From positions 62,001 to 126,000 of the forward strand of contig CANTFL010000233.1 in NCBI GenBank assembly GCA_947650285.1: 64,000 nucleotides of DNA. Reading direction: 5' to 3'. Below, one piece after another: positions 36,377-49,060 of this stretch; positions within the stretch are counted from its first letter, which is position 1; each line of letters starts with the position of its first letter. The stretch is from Hyaloperonospora brassicae (lineage: Eukaryota > Oomycota > Peronosporomycetes > Peronosporales > Peronosporaceae). The position numbers and the translations under genes are program-made. The notes under the pieces are model-generated. The model saw only the letters and a program-made list of their open reading frames with translations, did not search any database and was not told the origin of the DNA.

Positions 36377-38596
36377 TTATAACCAAAACTCGTCTGCGTT
36401 TCCATCGTAGTACCCATCGTTCTCCTCATTGAAGTAACCGTTCTCATAGTCGTCATAATCGTCATGGTCGCCATAATCGCTGTAGTCGCCAAAGCCACCG
36501 TAGTCATCAAAATAGTCATCTGGAAGCTCATAATCGATGGGTAGAGAGTCCGGGTCTAGCAGCTCAGGATGCCGCAGCCCAAGAGGTAGTCGGTCTAGAC
36601 CTCTACCGAAGCCTGATGTCGCTTCATCGCGATTCACGAACGAAGCGTTGCTGTCCCGCTCTCCGGCATCCCACCCGTACCAGGGGCTAGGATTAGCATT
36701 TGCTGTATACAGCCCGAATTCCGTAATGCTTTCGAAAGGTTGGCCCCGGCGCCCAGAAGTGGTGACACGGAAGCGTAGATTCGGATGTAACTCTTTCACA
36801 CTCGTCAACGCCCGTTCAAGATCACAGAGATACTGCTCGCTCCAACCAGGTTCGACCGATTCCAAGTTGCAGTTCATCAAGCGAAGGACAAACTCGCGAT
36901 TTTCCCACGCAAGTTCTGCTGCATTTCTTGCTTTTAACTGCATCAACAATTCCAGAAGCGCGTTGTAAAAAGCAAGCCTAGATTCGATAGAGTACGCACC
37001 AATGCAGACCTGGAACGTTTGCTGTCCCACAAATTGATCCGACAGACGATCAAGAAACTGGAAAACACCATTACCTGTGCAGTTAATCGCACGTAGCTGC
37101 AGCATGGTCAAATACTTCAATTTTGCAAGAGCCACGAGACCTTGGTCTGTAAATGTTCGAATTGGAGTGACGTGGCCATCTAATCCGTCCTCAGACCCCA
37201 TGATCGAAAGGCTTGTCAGCAACGGACAATACTTTACAAGCGCCGCACAAAATTCGTCGTCGTAAATGTCAATATTGTGGACAGCATGCTCCATGTCAGC
37301 GGTATCGTCATCACCGTATGGATCATTGTACACCATTTCGTCAAGACCACCAGATGGAGACAATGCAATTTGCAAGACACTCAACGATGGGCAGCCCTTA
37401 AGAGCACTGCTGACATCTGATGCTCTACATCCGTAACCTGGTCGCGTTGAAAAGTTTTGCTGATGTCCATAAGACAACGTGTCTGCAACAGCATCATTTA
37501 ATCGGATCCCATCGTTTCGTGACGAGAGCATATCGAGCTCAGCAGCTTCATCCACAACGTGAAAATATGCTTGCCAATCCCAGAACGTATTGACAGCAAA
37601 CGTGAGCTTCGTCAGGTGCGGCTTGGTGTGCTCACCAAACACTCGAAAGTACGGGTCGGCGAATGGCACGACTGCCCAATGGAACTCACGCAACTCCGTA
37701 CATGCAGCGTTGAACTGTTCCCACTGATTCAATGTAATTAGCCACGTGTCTTGACAAATCCATTCGTTCATATCGTTAAGCGTTACCTTATACCCGTCAA
37801 CGTACTCTACTCGCGGACAAAACTTCGCCAAGCTGTCAAAAAGCTGCTTTGACGACCGAACACAATCCTTATCATTGAGCACTGGTAACGTCAGCTGCCT
37901 CAACCCTCTTTGGTTTCCATCAGAGTGCCACGTCCTCATGGCATCGCTTAGCGCATCAATGATCAAGTCGAAGCATAGTCGTCCTTGTACCATTCCGCCC
38001 ACATCGGCTAACACGAGCGACTCGACGTATTTGCAGTATTTAGCGGCACTTCTGAGAATCAGCTCAACCTGTCGACTTGTCAATTGGTTACCGGATAGTT
38101 GCAATCGTTGCAGAGCTGGAAACCGTGAGAATACGACGTCCCAATTCGGCTGATACCCTCTCAATGGCCAACTTGACGCCAATGTTTCTGTGCTGAAAAA
38201 ACGATTTGTCTTATTACAAGATGTCGCTTCTCCCATCTGCACTGTCAAATCTACAATCTGAGGTCCTCTTTGCGACGCGAGACGACGCATTTCCAACATT
38301 TCGATACGGGTTCCAGTACAAAAGCGGAGAGTTGCCGTGGACGCCTGAAAGCGAGCAATGACGTCGAGAATGAGAGTGCGCCAGCCCTTGCAGACCAGCG
38401 TGAGGGTCATGAGGTCTTCGATCGGGAACGTGCGCTGGTTTGGAATCAATTCTTCATGGTAGTCGCGCAGAGCAAACGTCAGTATCGGCGATAGGAGAGG
38501 AGGGGGGAGTCGCTCTAACATTATTACCGCTTTATGGTATGGATGCTGTGGCGGTTTGGCCAAGTCGATCAACATCATAAGACATGAACAGCACAT
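36377..38596 (-). CDS. F-box/LRR-like protein with acidic D/Y/G-rich tail
   Basis: A single uninterrupted frame of 739 codons, the only long intact gene in the window. Residues about 26-82 resemble an F-box (MLERLPPPLLSPILTFAL ... MTLTLVCKGWRTLILDVI), the motif by which such proteins bind Skp1 in SCF ubiquitin ligases. Residues about 140-600 show irregular leucine-rich repeats (FPALQRLQLSGNQLTSRQVE, CPLLTSLSIMG, LKYLTMLQLRAINCTGNG), the usual substrate-binding part. The last 55 residues are very rich in Asp, Tyr, Gly and Glu (DYFDDYGGFGDYSDYGDHDD) and end EFWL. The first ATG at 38596 is used; Met26 directly before the F-box is an alternative start. No introns are needed. Upstream is AT-rich with no clear core promoter. 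The exact SCF role and target are inference; a diverged F-box without Skp1 binding is possible. Confidence 0.85.
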   Translation of the reverse strand: MCCSCLMMLIDLAKPPQHPYHKAVIMLERLPPPLLSPILTFALRDYHEELIPNQRTFPIEDLMTLTLVCKGWRTLILDVIARFQASTATLRFCTGTRIEMLEMRRLASQRGPQIVDLTVQMGEATSCNKTNRFFSTETLASSWPLRGYQPNWDVVFSRFPALQRLQLSGNQLTSRQVELILRSAAKYCKYVESLVLADVGGMVQGRLCFDLIIDALSDAMRTWHSDGNQRGLRQLTLPVLNDKDCVRSSKQLFDSLAKFCPRVEYVDGYKVTLNDMNEWICQDTWLITLNQWEQFNAACTELREFHWAVVPFADPYFRVFGEHTKPHLTKLTFAVNTFWDWQAYFHVVDEAAELDMLSSRNDGIRLNDAVADTLSYGHQQNFSTRPGYGCRASDVSSALKGCPSLSVLQIALSPSGGLDEMVYNDPYGDDDTADMEHAVHNIDIYDDEFCAALVKYCPLLTSLSIMGSEDGLDGHVTPIRTFTDQGLVALAKLKYLTMLQLRAINCTGNGVFQFLDRLSDQFVGQQTFQVCIGAYSIESRLAFYNALLELLMQLKARNAAELAWENREFVLRLMNCNLESVEPGWSEQYLCDLERALTSVKELHPNLRFRVTTSGRRGQPFESITEFGLYTANANPSPWYGWDAGERDSNASFVNRDEATSGFGRGLDRLPLGLRHPELLDPDSLPIDYELPDDYFDDYGGFGDYSDYGDHDDYDDYENGYFNEENDGYYDGNADEFWL

Positions 38597-40340
38597 CTGT
38601 CCCCTTTAATAACGATCAACATTGGTGTATAACCGGCCACGGCACCAGAAATCTGTCGCCATTCATTAGAACACCCGTATTTTACATCTGAAAACCGTCC
38701 TATTTTGTATATGACTCAAAATATTGTTGATTGCCTCACAAAACTCTTTGATTATTCAAACTTTTTTTTCTTACAGAAGAAGGTGAAGAGGAGGGATAGA
38801 TGATGATCTGCAGATCATATTTGGTCATTCTAAACTGATCATGAAATGTGCCCAATCTAAATTTGAACGATCCAGATCTAACAGTTACCCCAAAAAGAAT
38901 GACATGGAAGCTGCTTCGAACACCATCGAGATAAACTCGATCAGCAGACATTGAAATCTTAAACGGTGTCATTATCTCCGACGGTTTGATATATGTGTTT
39001 TGCTCGTATACGTACCGATAAAAACGTGTTTTTATTGGAGGGGGTAATGTGAAGAAAGCTTTGGACGTCTTTGTCGCTAAACGATATAACGCGTTTTAAA
39101 AAGTCCCTTTGAGCAACGGATTGGAAGCAAAAGTACACTTTGGTGAGGTCGCGGAGGAATGTTCCAATGTATTAATATTCCGGAGGGTGTTAAAGAAAAA
39201 TAAAACGAGCGAAAGAGCCCTAGCACGGACTTTTTTAAGCCGTCCGAACAGAATGACAATGTAACGTAACGTGCTGTGCTAGTGAGTAGCATTCAATCAT
39301 TGCTTTGCACAATTGCCATATCATTCCGCTTTATGGACGGTCGTGAGAGCATAATGTCGAGTCAAGAGGGGCTAATCGCGAGCCAGTAGTGTTCAACAGG
39401 ATGCGATTTTTACATACGTCAGGCTGAAAATGAAGTGACGGAGACAGAGAAGGTGGTCGGGTCTGGAGTGCGAGTCTGAGAAACCCAAACTTACCCGAAC
39501 ACGCTTGATGCATCCTATCTATAACAACCTTGAATGCTCCTGTTTACTTATCGAGTGCCTAACGTGAGATACCACTACGCATAGTGATGCGAAATTTTAG
39601 TCGCGGACATCCGTGCATATAGTGCGGTCCTCGCAATCTGCAAAACTTGCTGGCACGACATGGGTCCATCTAAACGAATTTTTAGTCAATAAAAAGATGT
39701 ATGTTCTTTAAGATAGCAAGGGAGCGTCCAAACTATCAAAGACGACGTAAGATCAAATTGACAGTGGCCAGATTCTTGGCATTTGAACTCTTATTTCGAG
39801 TTCATTCACAGAAGAGCAAGTAAGTGAGCAGCGACTCGTCGAGGAAAGTACGGTTTTCCGTCTGCTGCGATTGTGTCGATACCTTCTGAACGGGCAGTCA
39901 ATTGATTGCTTGCCTAGGCGTTCGGGCCTCCACAGTGTCACCTTTTCGTGAGCACAGCACAATAGCTCAAAAATTTATCGACCCCTAAGAATCAGTGCGA
40001 AACTACATGTAGTTCAGTAGATGCAGCACAAATTTGCACGCTGATGACTTCTACCTTGTGCGCTTGCATCTTCTAGATTGCCTTCATGAGGCAAGTTTCG
40101 TCCATTAAAGCTTACAGTGTGCCGCATGCAACTAAACCTGTGTCCAAAAGTCGACTGACGCATACCTGTTCAGTTTTTTTAGCGTAAGGTCCACGAAGAT
40201 CAACGAATGTGGTCATTCACAGTCACAAAGTCCTTTATCATGTTTATTTCATTAGACGTCGCATGCTCGCTTACTTTTTCATTCTGCTGCTTCGAGTTGC
40301 CGTCAATACGAATACACCATGTCGCCTTCGTGCGAATCTC
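38597..40340. other. Intergenic sequence between the F-box gene and a broken gene
   Basis: Only short overlapping frames. A minus frame at 39331-39513 and another at 39753-39962 are of mixed composition and unassigned. No RNA gene, array or transposon end was recognised. The F-box gene promoter should lie at the left edge. Confidence 0.4.
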
Positions 40341-40361
40341 GTTTTGACTCGCATGATCCCA

Positions 40362-41680
40362 TCACCGTCGGCAAATGGTCGTGCAGCTGCTTTTCCTTTC
40401 CTCTTTCAAGGGTCCAGGTGCCGTCCTTCCACTGTACACTTCCTCTTCCAAGTAAGCTTCAGCACAGGTGACAAGATATTCGAAGGCGGCATCGGAGCCG
40501 AGCCCGAGCGACTTTAAGGGGCAGAAGTATTGGTAACGCTTTCGGTCTCCTACGAATGAGAGACGACTGAGCGCGTGCGCCATATAGCGCTTGGAGCTCT
40601 CGGCATCTGCTGTCAACATCACACGCTCGCCGTTAGCCTCGATCACGTCAAACATCAAACTGGTCTGCCGGGGACCTGTGCGCCAAATAGCGCAATCTTC
40701 TTCGGCATCGAAAGCGTCTCGCAGTCCAGTACTCGAAGCACCGTGAGCTGCTCTTTCCGTCCCGAGCTCTTGGCCGCGTGCACCGCAGAACAAAACAGTT
40801 GCAGTCGACGGCCTCGAAGCAAGCAGTAGTACCGTCGGGATTAGAAAAAAGGTGCGTTCATCGGCAAGCCCAAAAAGCCTTGCTCCAGCACCGTGTCCTC
40901 ATACTGGCCGGTAAAGCGCATCCTGCGGTGCGCTTACTGCTTCGACAGCGTCTTCATCTCGTCCAGTTCTGTGGCGGAATAAAAGCGTAGTGTCTTCTCG
41001 TCTCCTGTCCATTCCACAGCGTCGTAGTGCTCTTAGTAGTCTGCAGCAAACTGGACGCGACGCCGCGCGTCTCTGCTCGTGTCTTTGAGGCCCATAGCTC
41101 CATGTACGATCTCCACTTGACTGCCAGTGGCGACGGCGCTTTCTTGAGACTGGACGACCGCAGAGGCGACATAGGACCCGCAGGTCGACGAGCGACGCGA
41201 CGCGCGTCAACAACTGTCCCACTCAAGCGAAAGCGTCTCGCAGATCACGCGCATGACCCGAAGTGGTCGGAGATCGAAGCGGTGGCGTACTGGAGAGATC
41301 GATCGACGATAGAGACGAACAGCCACGAAGAGTGGCGAGGGCCACTTGAACCGAGTGCTTCGATTGTAATAGTCGTTGCTGATCTCGTGCGATTGTGTGG
41401 GGAGTTATTGTACCGTTCGGCGTCCCGTCCCGACTGTTGGCGGTCGACTGTGGTGTCGCATCCTTTGGAAGGAGAAGAAAGAGACATTGTCGCGTCTTTT
41501 TTGCACGGCGAGTGCCGTTTCGGCAGCGACGTCTCGTCCCACGTGCGTTCGGTCGAGTCCGTCGTGACAGGGGCACTCGACGCTCGAAAGTGCATCGAGC
41601 GCGTGTCGACGTCTCGAGCAGTCGCAGCTGACACTTTGGCAGGTGCTGCGTGTTTATTCGACTCTCGTTTCTGGTGACAG
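40362..41680 (-). pseudogene. Frameshifted gene, possibly PH-domain-like C-terminus
   Basis: A G+C-richer interval whose minus strand reads like one protein in pieces. An N-terminal Ser/Thr-rich part is open from about 41680 to 40954 with a single TGA at about 41243. It ends with WRSYMELWASKTRAETRG and HYAFIPPQNWTR. The protein appears to go on in other frames (RFTGQYEDTVLEQGFLGLPM near 40900) and finishes in the open 40362-40793 segment, with SLMFDVIEANGERVMLTADA then ESSKRYMAHALSRL. This is a strand-strand-helix pattern as at the end of PH domains. No clean GT-AG introns join the pieces, so I read it as a pseudogene; unrecognised introns are the alternative. The opposite strand is open for 216 codons at 41027-41677, which I take as antisense. 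Confidence 0.4.
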
Positions 41681-41683
41681 GTA

Positions 41684-42119
41684 ATGGGTCAGTCGATGTT
41701 CAAGGCACGGATTGCTCACCGAGCGATGAAAAAAATAGAGCTGCGGCTTGTGCGTGCACAAGTTGCGAGCGAGAGGCATTTGTTCAGTGATGGGCTGCTA
41801 TTGTCAGAGACTACAGGTGACGCTTATAGCAGTTGGTCAGCAGCGATGTGTCTCTTGACGTTTTCCAATTTAACTGATGTGCGACTATCGTTTAACGGTA
41901 ACCAGGTGAGCCCCTGGAATTTAATAGATACCAGACTGGGTCAATGTACATAAAATCTTAATTGTACATATTCTCCAGTCTTCTCCATACTAAGTAAATA
42001 TAGAGAGAATATTACCGCGGAAGATGTATAATATTCAGCACTGCTCCACTAATAAAATTTATTAATGCCGGTACAGTCTTCCCTCCGATAAGTAATGGGT
42101 ACGGTGGACGACAATCACC
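41684..42119. other. Spacer with a short plus-strand frame
   Basis: An 89-codon plus frame (41684-41953) lies just after the end of the antisense-open stretch, across the word GGTGACAGGTAATG, which looks like a splice donor. I cannot link it to a product. The rest is AT-rich. Confidence 0.3.
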
Positions 42120-42410
42120 ATACCATGAAATCTCCGACCTCCGACACGCTCCGACCGGGACAAAGCCAGTACGAAATTGTGTAATAGTGTGCAATTTTGT
42201 GTGCATTTTTGTGCTAGCAATGATAAGTGGACAGGAGGGCCTAAAATATGATTGATTGAAGCAAATTGATTTTCCTTGTGTGCGTGTTCGAAAGTTAAAT
42301 ATTACGTGCTGATCTGCTTCACTACATCGTGAGTTGTGCCAACGTGTCAATCTACCTCGACACGTGTACTGTGGACGATTTGTACATGATAAGGCTTCAA
42401 TGTATATGCA

Positions 42411-42732
42411 CGTGCACCCGTGTCCATGTGAATTTATACGCGCGTTATTAACTACGCATTGATCGCTATGCTGTATTCAATGACAGGTAAGCAGCTACAT
42501 TGTGGACTACATGCCGCCCGTGTGCTACCCGGATGACCTGTTTCCGTGCGTAAATGGTGCACAACGCGTTTGCTGCGTACGTGCACCCGTGTCCATGTGT
42601 ATTAATACGCGCGTTATTGACTGCGCATTGATCGTTATGTTGTATTCAATGACAGGTAAGCAGCTACATGGTTAAATAAATGCCGCCCGTGTGCTACCCG
42701 GATGACCTGTTTCCCGTGCGTAAATGGTGTAC
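42411..42732. repeat. Tandem duplication, two units at 169-bp period
   Basis: Copy 1 at 42411-42562 and copy 2 at 42580-42732 share long near-identical stretches: CGTGCACCCGTGTCCATGTG, ACGCGCGTTATT, TGTATTCAATGACAGGTAAG, and GCCGCCCGTGTGCTACCCGG followed by ATGACCTGTTTCC. They differ by scattered substitutions. Each copy carries a perfect donor-like CAGGTAAG. It lies downstream of the Crypton gene; whether it belongs to the Crypton is unknown. Confidence 0.85.
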
Positions 42733-42975
42733 ATCGTGATACGATATTGTCATGTCCAAGAACATTTTGAGCAAGCTGACCTCGATGATTAAGGGTAAAA
42801 TGATTGTTGTACTATGCTGTATGTACGCTGTATCATGAGAGTAAGGACGAGCTAAAGTGTCTCGTCGATCTTGTTAATATGTACTTGTTGTATTTCTCCT
42901 TCATTAGTGCGGAATTACTCAGCATGTATACAATGGCGTGAAGACCAACATCTATGGGTACTGCGGGATGATAAT

Positions 42976-45020
<2,045 letters not shown>

Positions 45021-45180
45021 GCTTGGATGCTGTTTGTAAAATGTGCGATTGGGTTACCTTTTGTCGGAGATGTCGGACCTTGAGTGTTATTTGTAAAATA
45101 TGCGAAAAACTTGGTGTTTTTATAGTGATAACCAATAGAGCACTGTTCTCTCCGACCTGATACGTCGGAGAGGTAGCTGA

Positions 45181-45596
45181 GAGAGCGGTACTTGGCTATC
45201 TGCTATCTAATTGGATACAGTTTTGCCTTTGTGCAATTTGACTCCTCAAAAAAGATTTAATATCACTATGCTCACACTATTGGTCAATACATTCAATATG
45301 TTATTCAAGTGCGGTCGGAAATTTAATGTTATTTATCCATAACGCAGCAGAAGTTAAGACATATTGATTTTTGTGTATCGCACATTAGGAGGATCAATCA
45401 AACGAGTATCCAAAAAGGAGGACCAAGGCACCCAAACCAAACCCCCCACTTCTCTAAAGCACAAGCCAAAATCTATCCCTAAGGGTTTTACTGCTAGAAC
45501 ATAACAAAAGTATCAGGCTTTTGGCTAGTTTGCTACATTCCCAACGATATGAGACGCACACATAGCTTCTTAAGTCTAAGATAATAATTATTACAC
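45181..45596. other. Spacer between Crypton and pogo transposase
   Basis: AT-rich with no gene. The terminal repeats of the pogo element would be expected here but I could not pick them out. Confidence 0.4.
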
Positions 45597-46187
45597 ATGA
45601 AAAGCCATATATACATTTTTAACCGTGTCTTAGCTGTTATTTTGATATCGAAGCAGCATGATATGTCGCAGATCCGTCTTACCAATGTACAACGTCTGCA
45701 AATATGCAAACACAAGGATGAGTACCCAGATTTATTTCAAACAGCACGAGCGATTTGGGCTACGGTGGAGTTAGGCCATGTCAAAACGCTGTCACAGGCA
45801 TTAATAACAAGACATTTCAAAAGCGGTCTAATTTGGAGTACATAGATCGAAGCAGTCTGAATGCAAAGCGACAGCGACTGGTTCAACTTGTCAACCTGGA
45901 GGTAGCTTTGTCTCTTTGGGTCCTGTAATGTCAACACCGCGAAGTGATTATCGCCGGGGGTATCATCTCTGCGAAGGTTCATCGGCTCGCTCAATTGCTT
46001 AATACTCCCGAAGACTCCGTCAAATTCTCGCACGGATAGCTTCATAAATTCCAGCAACGTCACATGATTCGCGCTATCTTTATTTACGGTGAAAGCGGCT
46101 CGGTGGACGTGGATGATTTGAATAAAAATCTGCCCGGTGAAAAGAAAGTCATCGCAGAGTAGGTGCTGTGTGATGTTTACAACACCG

Positions 46188-46245
46188 GTAAATTTTGTTT
46201 TTTTATATTTCTTATTGACACCGAGTCTGACAAGTAAATTTGCAG
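46188..46245 (+). other. Predicted 58-nt intron in the pogo transposase
   Basis: The intron begins GTAAAT after AACACCG and ends TTTGCAG before GTCTATACTGC. Removing it joins the frame to N-T-G-L-Y-C, the expected transposase motif. Without removal the frame is broken. Confidence 0.6.
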
Positions 46246-46316
46246 GTCTATACTGCAGCATGAAACCTGACAGGACGATTGCAGAGCAAGAAAATGTAAG
46301 ACACAAAAAAGACAAG

Positions 46317-46383
46317 GTGAGTATATTGCAAAATGCTTGTTACCATATACAAACACAGGGGTATGCACTGACATCGTGTGCAG
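46317..46383 (+). other. Predicted 67-nt intron in the pogo transposase
   Basis: Donor GTGAGT follows GACAAG, and acceptor GTGTGCAG precedes TCGCGGATT. Splicing gives KDK directly followed by SRIIISLNANADG, the contiguous order known in this family. Its small size fits oomycete introns. Confidence 0.65.
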
Positions 46384-46681
46384 TCGCGGATTATAATTTC
46401 GCTTAATGCAAATGCTGATGGCTTTGACAAGCTGCAGCCTTCCTTTATCGAAGGATCCAACAAACCCGGCTTCTTTAACAAGAAATTAGGTCTAGCCCAA
46501 GGAGTTTTCTATCGCAACTACACAAAGGCTTGGATGACGGGTGTGTTCTTTCAAGAATGGATTGCAAAACTAGACAAATCAATAAAAGTGCGTAGCCATT
46601 TGAGACCAGGAAACTTACTATTTTAATATTGAACTGTTACAAATAAAAAGTAGCAATATACTTCTATTATCGATAGAGCTC

Positions 46682-47178
46682 CGTTGAAGTGGATTGGTGA
46701 TCGCTCTTTTTGAGGAGTCGATCCTAACTTTCCACCGGCACCCGGACGACCGACTAACGGAGGGGGTACTCCGATTCTGTGTTCTTAATTGCTTTCCTCA
46801 CCTTGTGTACCCGTCGGCGAGGCTGGTTGCACTCTTCCAGGTGGACTCGTGTCAATGGAAAACTTGACCGTGTTTGCGATGGGGTCGAGGTTCGATCACG
46901 GTGTGGAAATCTTCACACCACGATCGGGGTCGATGTTCAATCACGGTATGGAAATCCTCACACCACGATTAGGGTTTGACCCCATCGCAAACACGGTCAA
47001 GTTTTCCATTGACACGAGTCCACCTGGAAGAGTGCAACCAGCCTCGCCGACGGGTACACAAGGTGAAGAAGGCAATCAAGAACAAAAAATTGGAGTACCC
47101 CCTCCGTTAGTCGGTCTTCCGGGCGCCAGTAGAGAGTTAGGGTCGACTCCTAAAAAGAGCGATCACCACTCCACCACA
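46682..47178. repeat. Fold-back made of two opposed LTR segments
   Basis: The left arm (about 46682-46885) is the reverse complement of the right arm (about 46980-47178), which is the normal end of the 5' LTR. The centre holds two 45-bp direct copies of TCGAGGTTCGATCACGG-type sequence at 46886-46930 and 46931-46975. The arms correspond to 56.85-57.07 kb in the 3' LTR. The U3 part of the 5' LTR is missing, so this LTR could not serve as a normal promoter. Confidence 0.75.
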
Positions 47179-49060
47179 ATATTGCGCGTGTTCGGATCTT
47201 CTGGTGAAACGGGATTTCACCGTGAGTCCCTGAGTGAAGATGTGAAGATAAAAACTGAATCTGGGATGGAAGTGTCGAAGGCCAAGGAATCGCCACAGAC
47301 GCGTGAGTCTTAAAGATTTCTAGTTTATCAGAGTTCTGGGAGGGGCAATAATGACAAGAAATAAAAGAAAAAAATCGATCACTCGATTTGGAAGAAAAAC
47401 CTCGACCGCCTCCTGAGGTATCTTCGGGGAACACCGCGGATCGTGCTACAAAGCATGATTCGCAGGGTGAAAACCCATCGGTTAAAAACCGAGTAAAAGT
47501 CGTCGAAGGTCACACTCGCGATCTCGAGAAAAGATCGATCGAGGACTGTGAGGGTGAAAGAAACAACGACCGAGCCCGATCAACGTGATCAAGTTGAGAA
47601 CAAGATTTCGAAGCCGTTCAATTTCGTGGAAGACCAGATAAATATGGAAGGGTGGCAACGTGAATAATTTGCCAAGGTGTGAGAGCGAAATATGCTCAAG
47701 GATAAACTGTCAAGTGACCCAGTAATCTAACCTCTGAACGCCAAAGCTGATCGACGAGATTTAAGGTCCGTTATCGACCCCGGTAAGTGCATCGAACATG
47801 CTGGAAGAAATCTATTGGATCATGTGGTTTTTGCGTGAAGCTGGATTCGTGGCGGAGACGATCAATGTGAAAATGTTGCTGGATTTTAATCAAGATCTAA
47901 ATACCTGCGCAAGTCGATCGTTGTAAGAGAAGCTGATCCCTCTCACAGGCAAAGCCAAGATTGAAGATCAAGCGGGTACCACGATCGCGGACATGAAGAA
48001 GGAATACTACACCGGATCGTCGCAGTATGCCTCAGCAGAATCTGAGATCGACTCAGACGCCTCGATCGGCATTTAGCGGATGTCACTAGGTCCCAGTGGT
48101 TCCGCTCATCTGCATGATCGTGCCAAAGGAATCAGGGCTGAGCCGCGATCGGCAGCTATACGCGCCACCGGAGATGACGCAGTGGCCTTACAAGGGCATC
48201 TGCTGTCCTACATTGACAACGCAATGGAGCGATTCGAACAGAGGCAGCGGGGTCAAGTCTGTCAAGCGATCTACCCAAGTCGAGCGATCAAGATGCCAAG
48301 AGCTCGAGAGACATACTTTCCGGATGTGGAGACGGAGTCGGTCGGATCGCGTCAAGGTCAATCAGACTTTGGCGATCACGGAGGACATATTCCACACGAA
48401 TCGGAGCTTTAAGATCCGAGGCGGCCATTAATGGCGCCTGCAGAAGTGTCAATGATCCAAGGGCCGTCTCCCCAGCGTATCCGTTTCTCGGTGATCGGCG
48501 AGCTGAAGGAATTCAATGGCAGAGACCGAGACGAAGGTCGCGCCAGAAGCTGGATCAGCAAGGTCAAGTCGGCGTTATTAAGGGACCAAATACCAGATCA
48601 AGATAAATGCCTGGTGTCCTGTGATCTACTGACGGGACCGGCACAGAATTGGCACATTCAACTGAGTCGCACTACTCGTCGCACGTGGAAAGATCTGCTG
48701 GAAGATTTCATGGTGCAATATAGAGGGTACGGCGTGTCAAATGCCAGACAGTGTTACCACGCACGGAAACGACCGGATGAAAAACCATTGGAGTATTAAC
48801 ACCGATTGAATGGGGCAGCGATCCTAGCCAAGGTCGCGATTCGAAAAGGAAGACACGCTACGCGGCGTGAACATGTGGAACATTTTATTTCTACGCTGGA
48901 CGATCGCGATTTAGCGAAACAGTTGACTCTACTGCGATTATCGGACGCCGACGACATAAAAGAAACGTTTCGTGCGCATCATCGTATGGAAAACCGGTAC
49001 ACGAAAGCGTCGATGGGATCGGGAAAGTATCATCAGCGATCAAAATTTTCTTGCTGATCA
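47170..49060 (+). pseudogene. Gag of the plus Chronos copy
   Basis: The frame enters from the LTR (SPPGRVQPASPTGTQGEEGN, then KKSDHHSTTILRVFGSSGET) and ends with KIKTESGMEVSKAKE at 47313. After a degraded 47.3-48.07 kb stretch, 48080-48412 and 48431-48799 follow. The latter is the capsid-like gag domain: SFVIGELK-like start (FSVIGELKEFNGRDRDEGRA), CDLLTGPAQNWHIQLSRTTR, and ARQCYHARKRPDEKPLEY. A TAA then interrupts, and the frame goes on with HRLNGAAILAKVAIRKGRHA and LLRLSDADDIKETFRAHHRM to 49057. Gag forms the particle that encloses element RNA; this one is broken in at least four places. Confidence 0.7.

Larger units (their letters stand above)
45597..46626 (+). pseudogene. Pogo-type (Tc1/mariner superfamily) transposase, N-terminal part
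   Basis: The first block (ATG at 45597 or, more likely, 45663) is a CENP-B-like helix-turn-helix: LTNVQRLQICKHKDEYPDLF then ARAIWATVELGH. After a frameshift near 45823 it continues with EYIDRSSLNAKRQRLVQLVN and LHKFQQRHMIRAIFIYGESG, with stops at positions that once were Gln or Trp. The catalytic part, joined over two introns, reads VYNTGLYCSMKPDRTIAEQE, then KKDKSRIIISLNANADGFDK, and ends with KAWMTGVFFQEWIAKLDKSI. The usual M-D-E before T-G-L is missing, so the first catalytic Asp is lost. The second catalytic Asp block is not visible. The rest of the gene appears beyond the Chronos element at 57.1-57.83 kb. Confidence 0.75.

Noticed and set aside
36235..36531. A Met/Thr-rich minus frame next to the F-box gene
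   Set aside because: It is a shifted reading of the repetitive Asp-Tyr-Gly tail region.
40209..40517. A plus frame starting with a hydrophobic stretch, like a secreted protein
   Set aside because: It overlaps the minus-strand coding-like segment at 40362-40793, has no RXLR or cysteine pattern, and the hydrophobic start is common in AT-rich translation.
45737..46315. A 192-codon minus-strand open frame
   Set aside because: It is antisense to the pogo transposase, whose motifs are clear on the plus strand and span the same bases.
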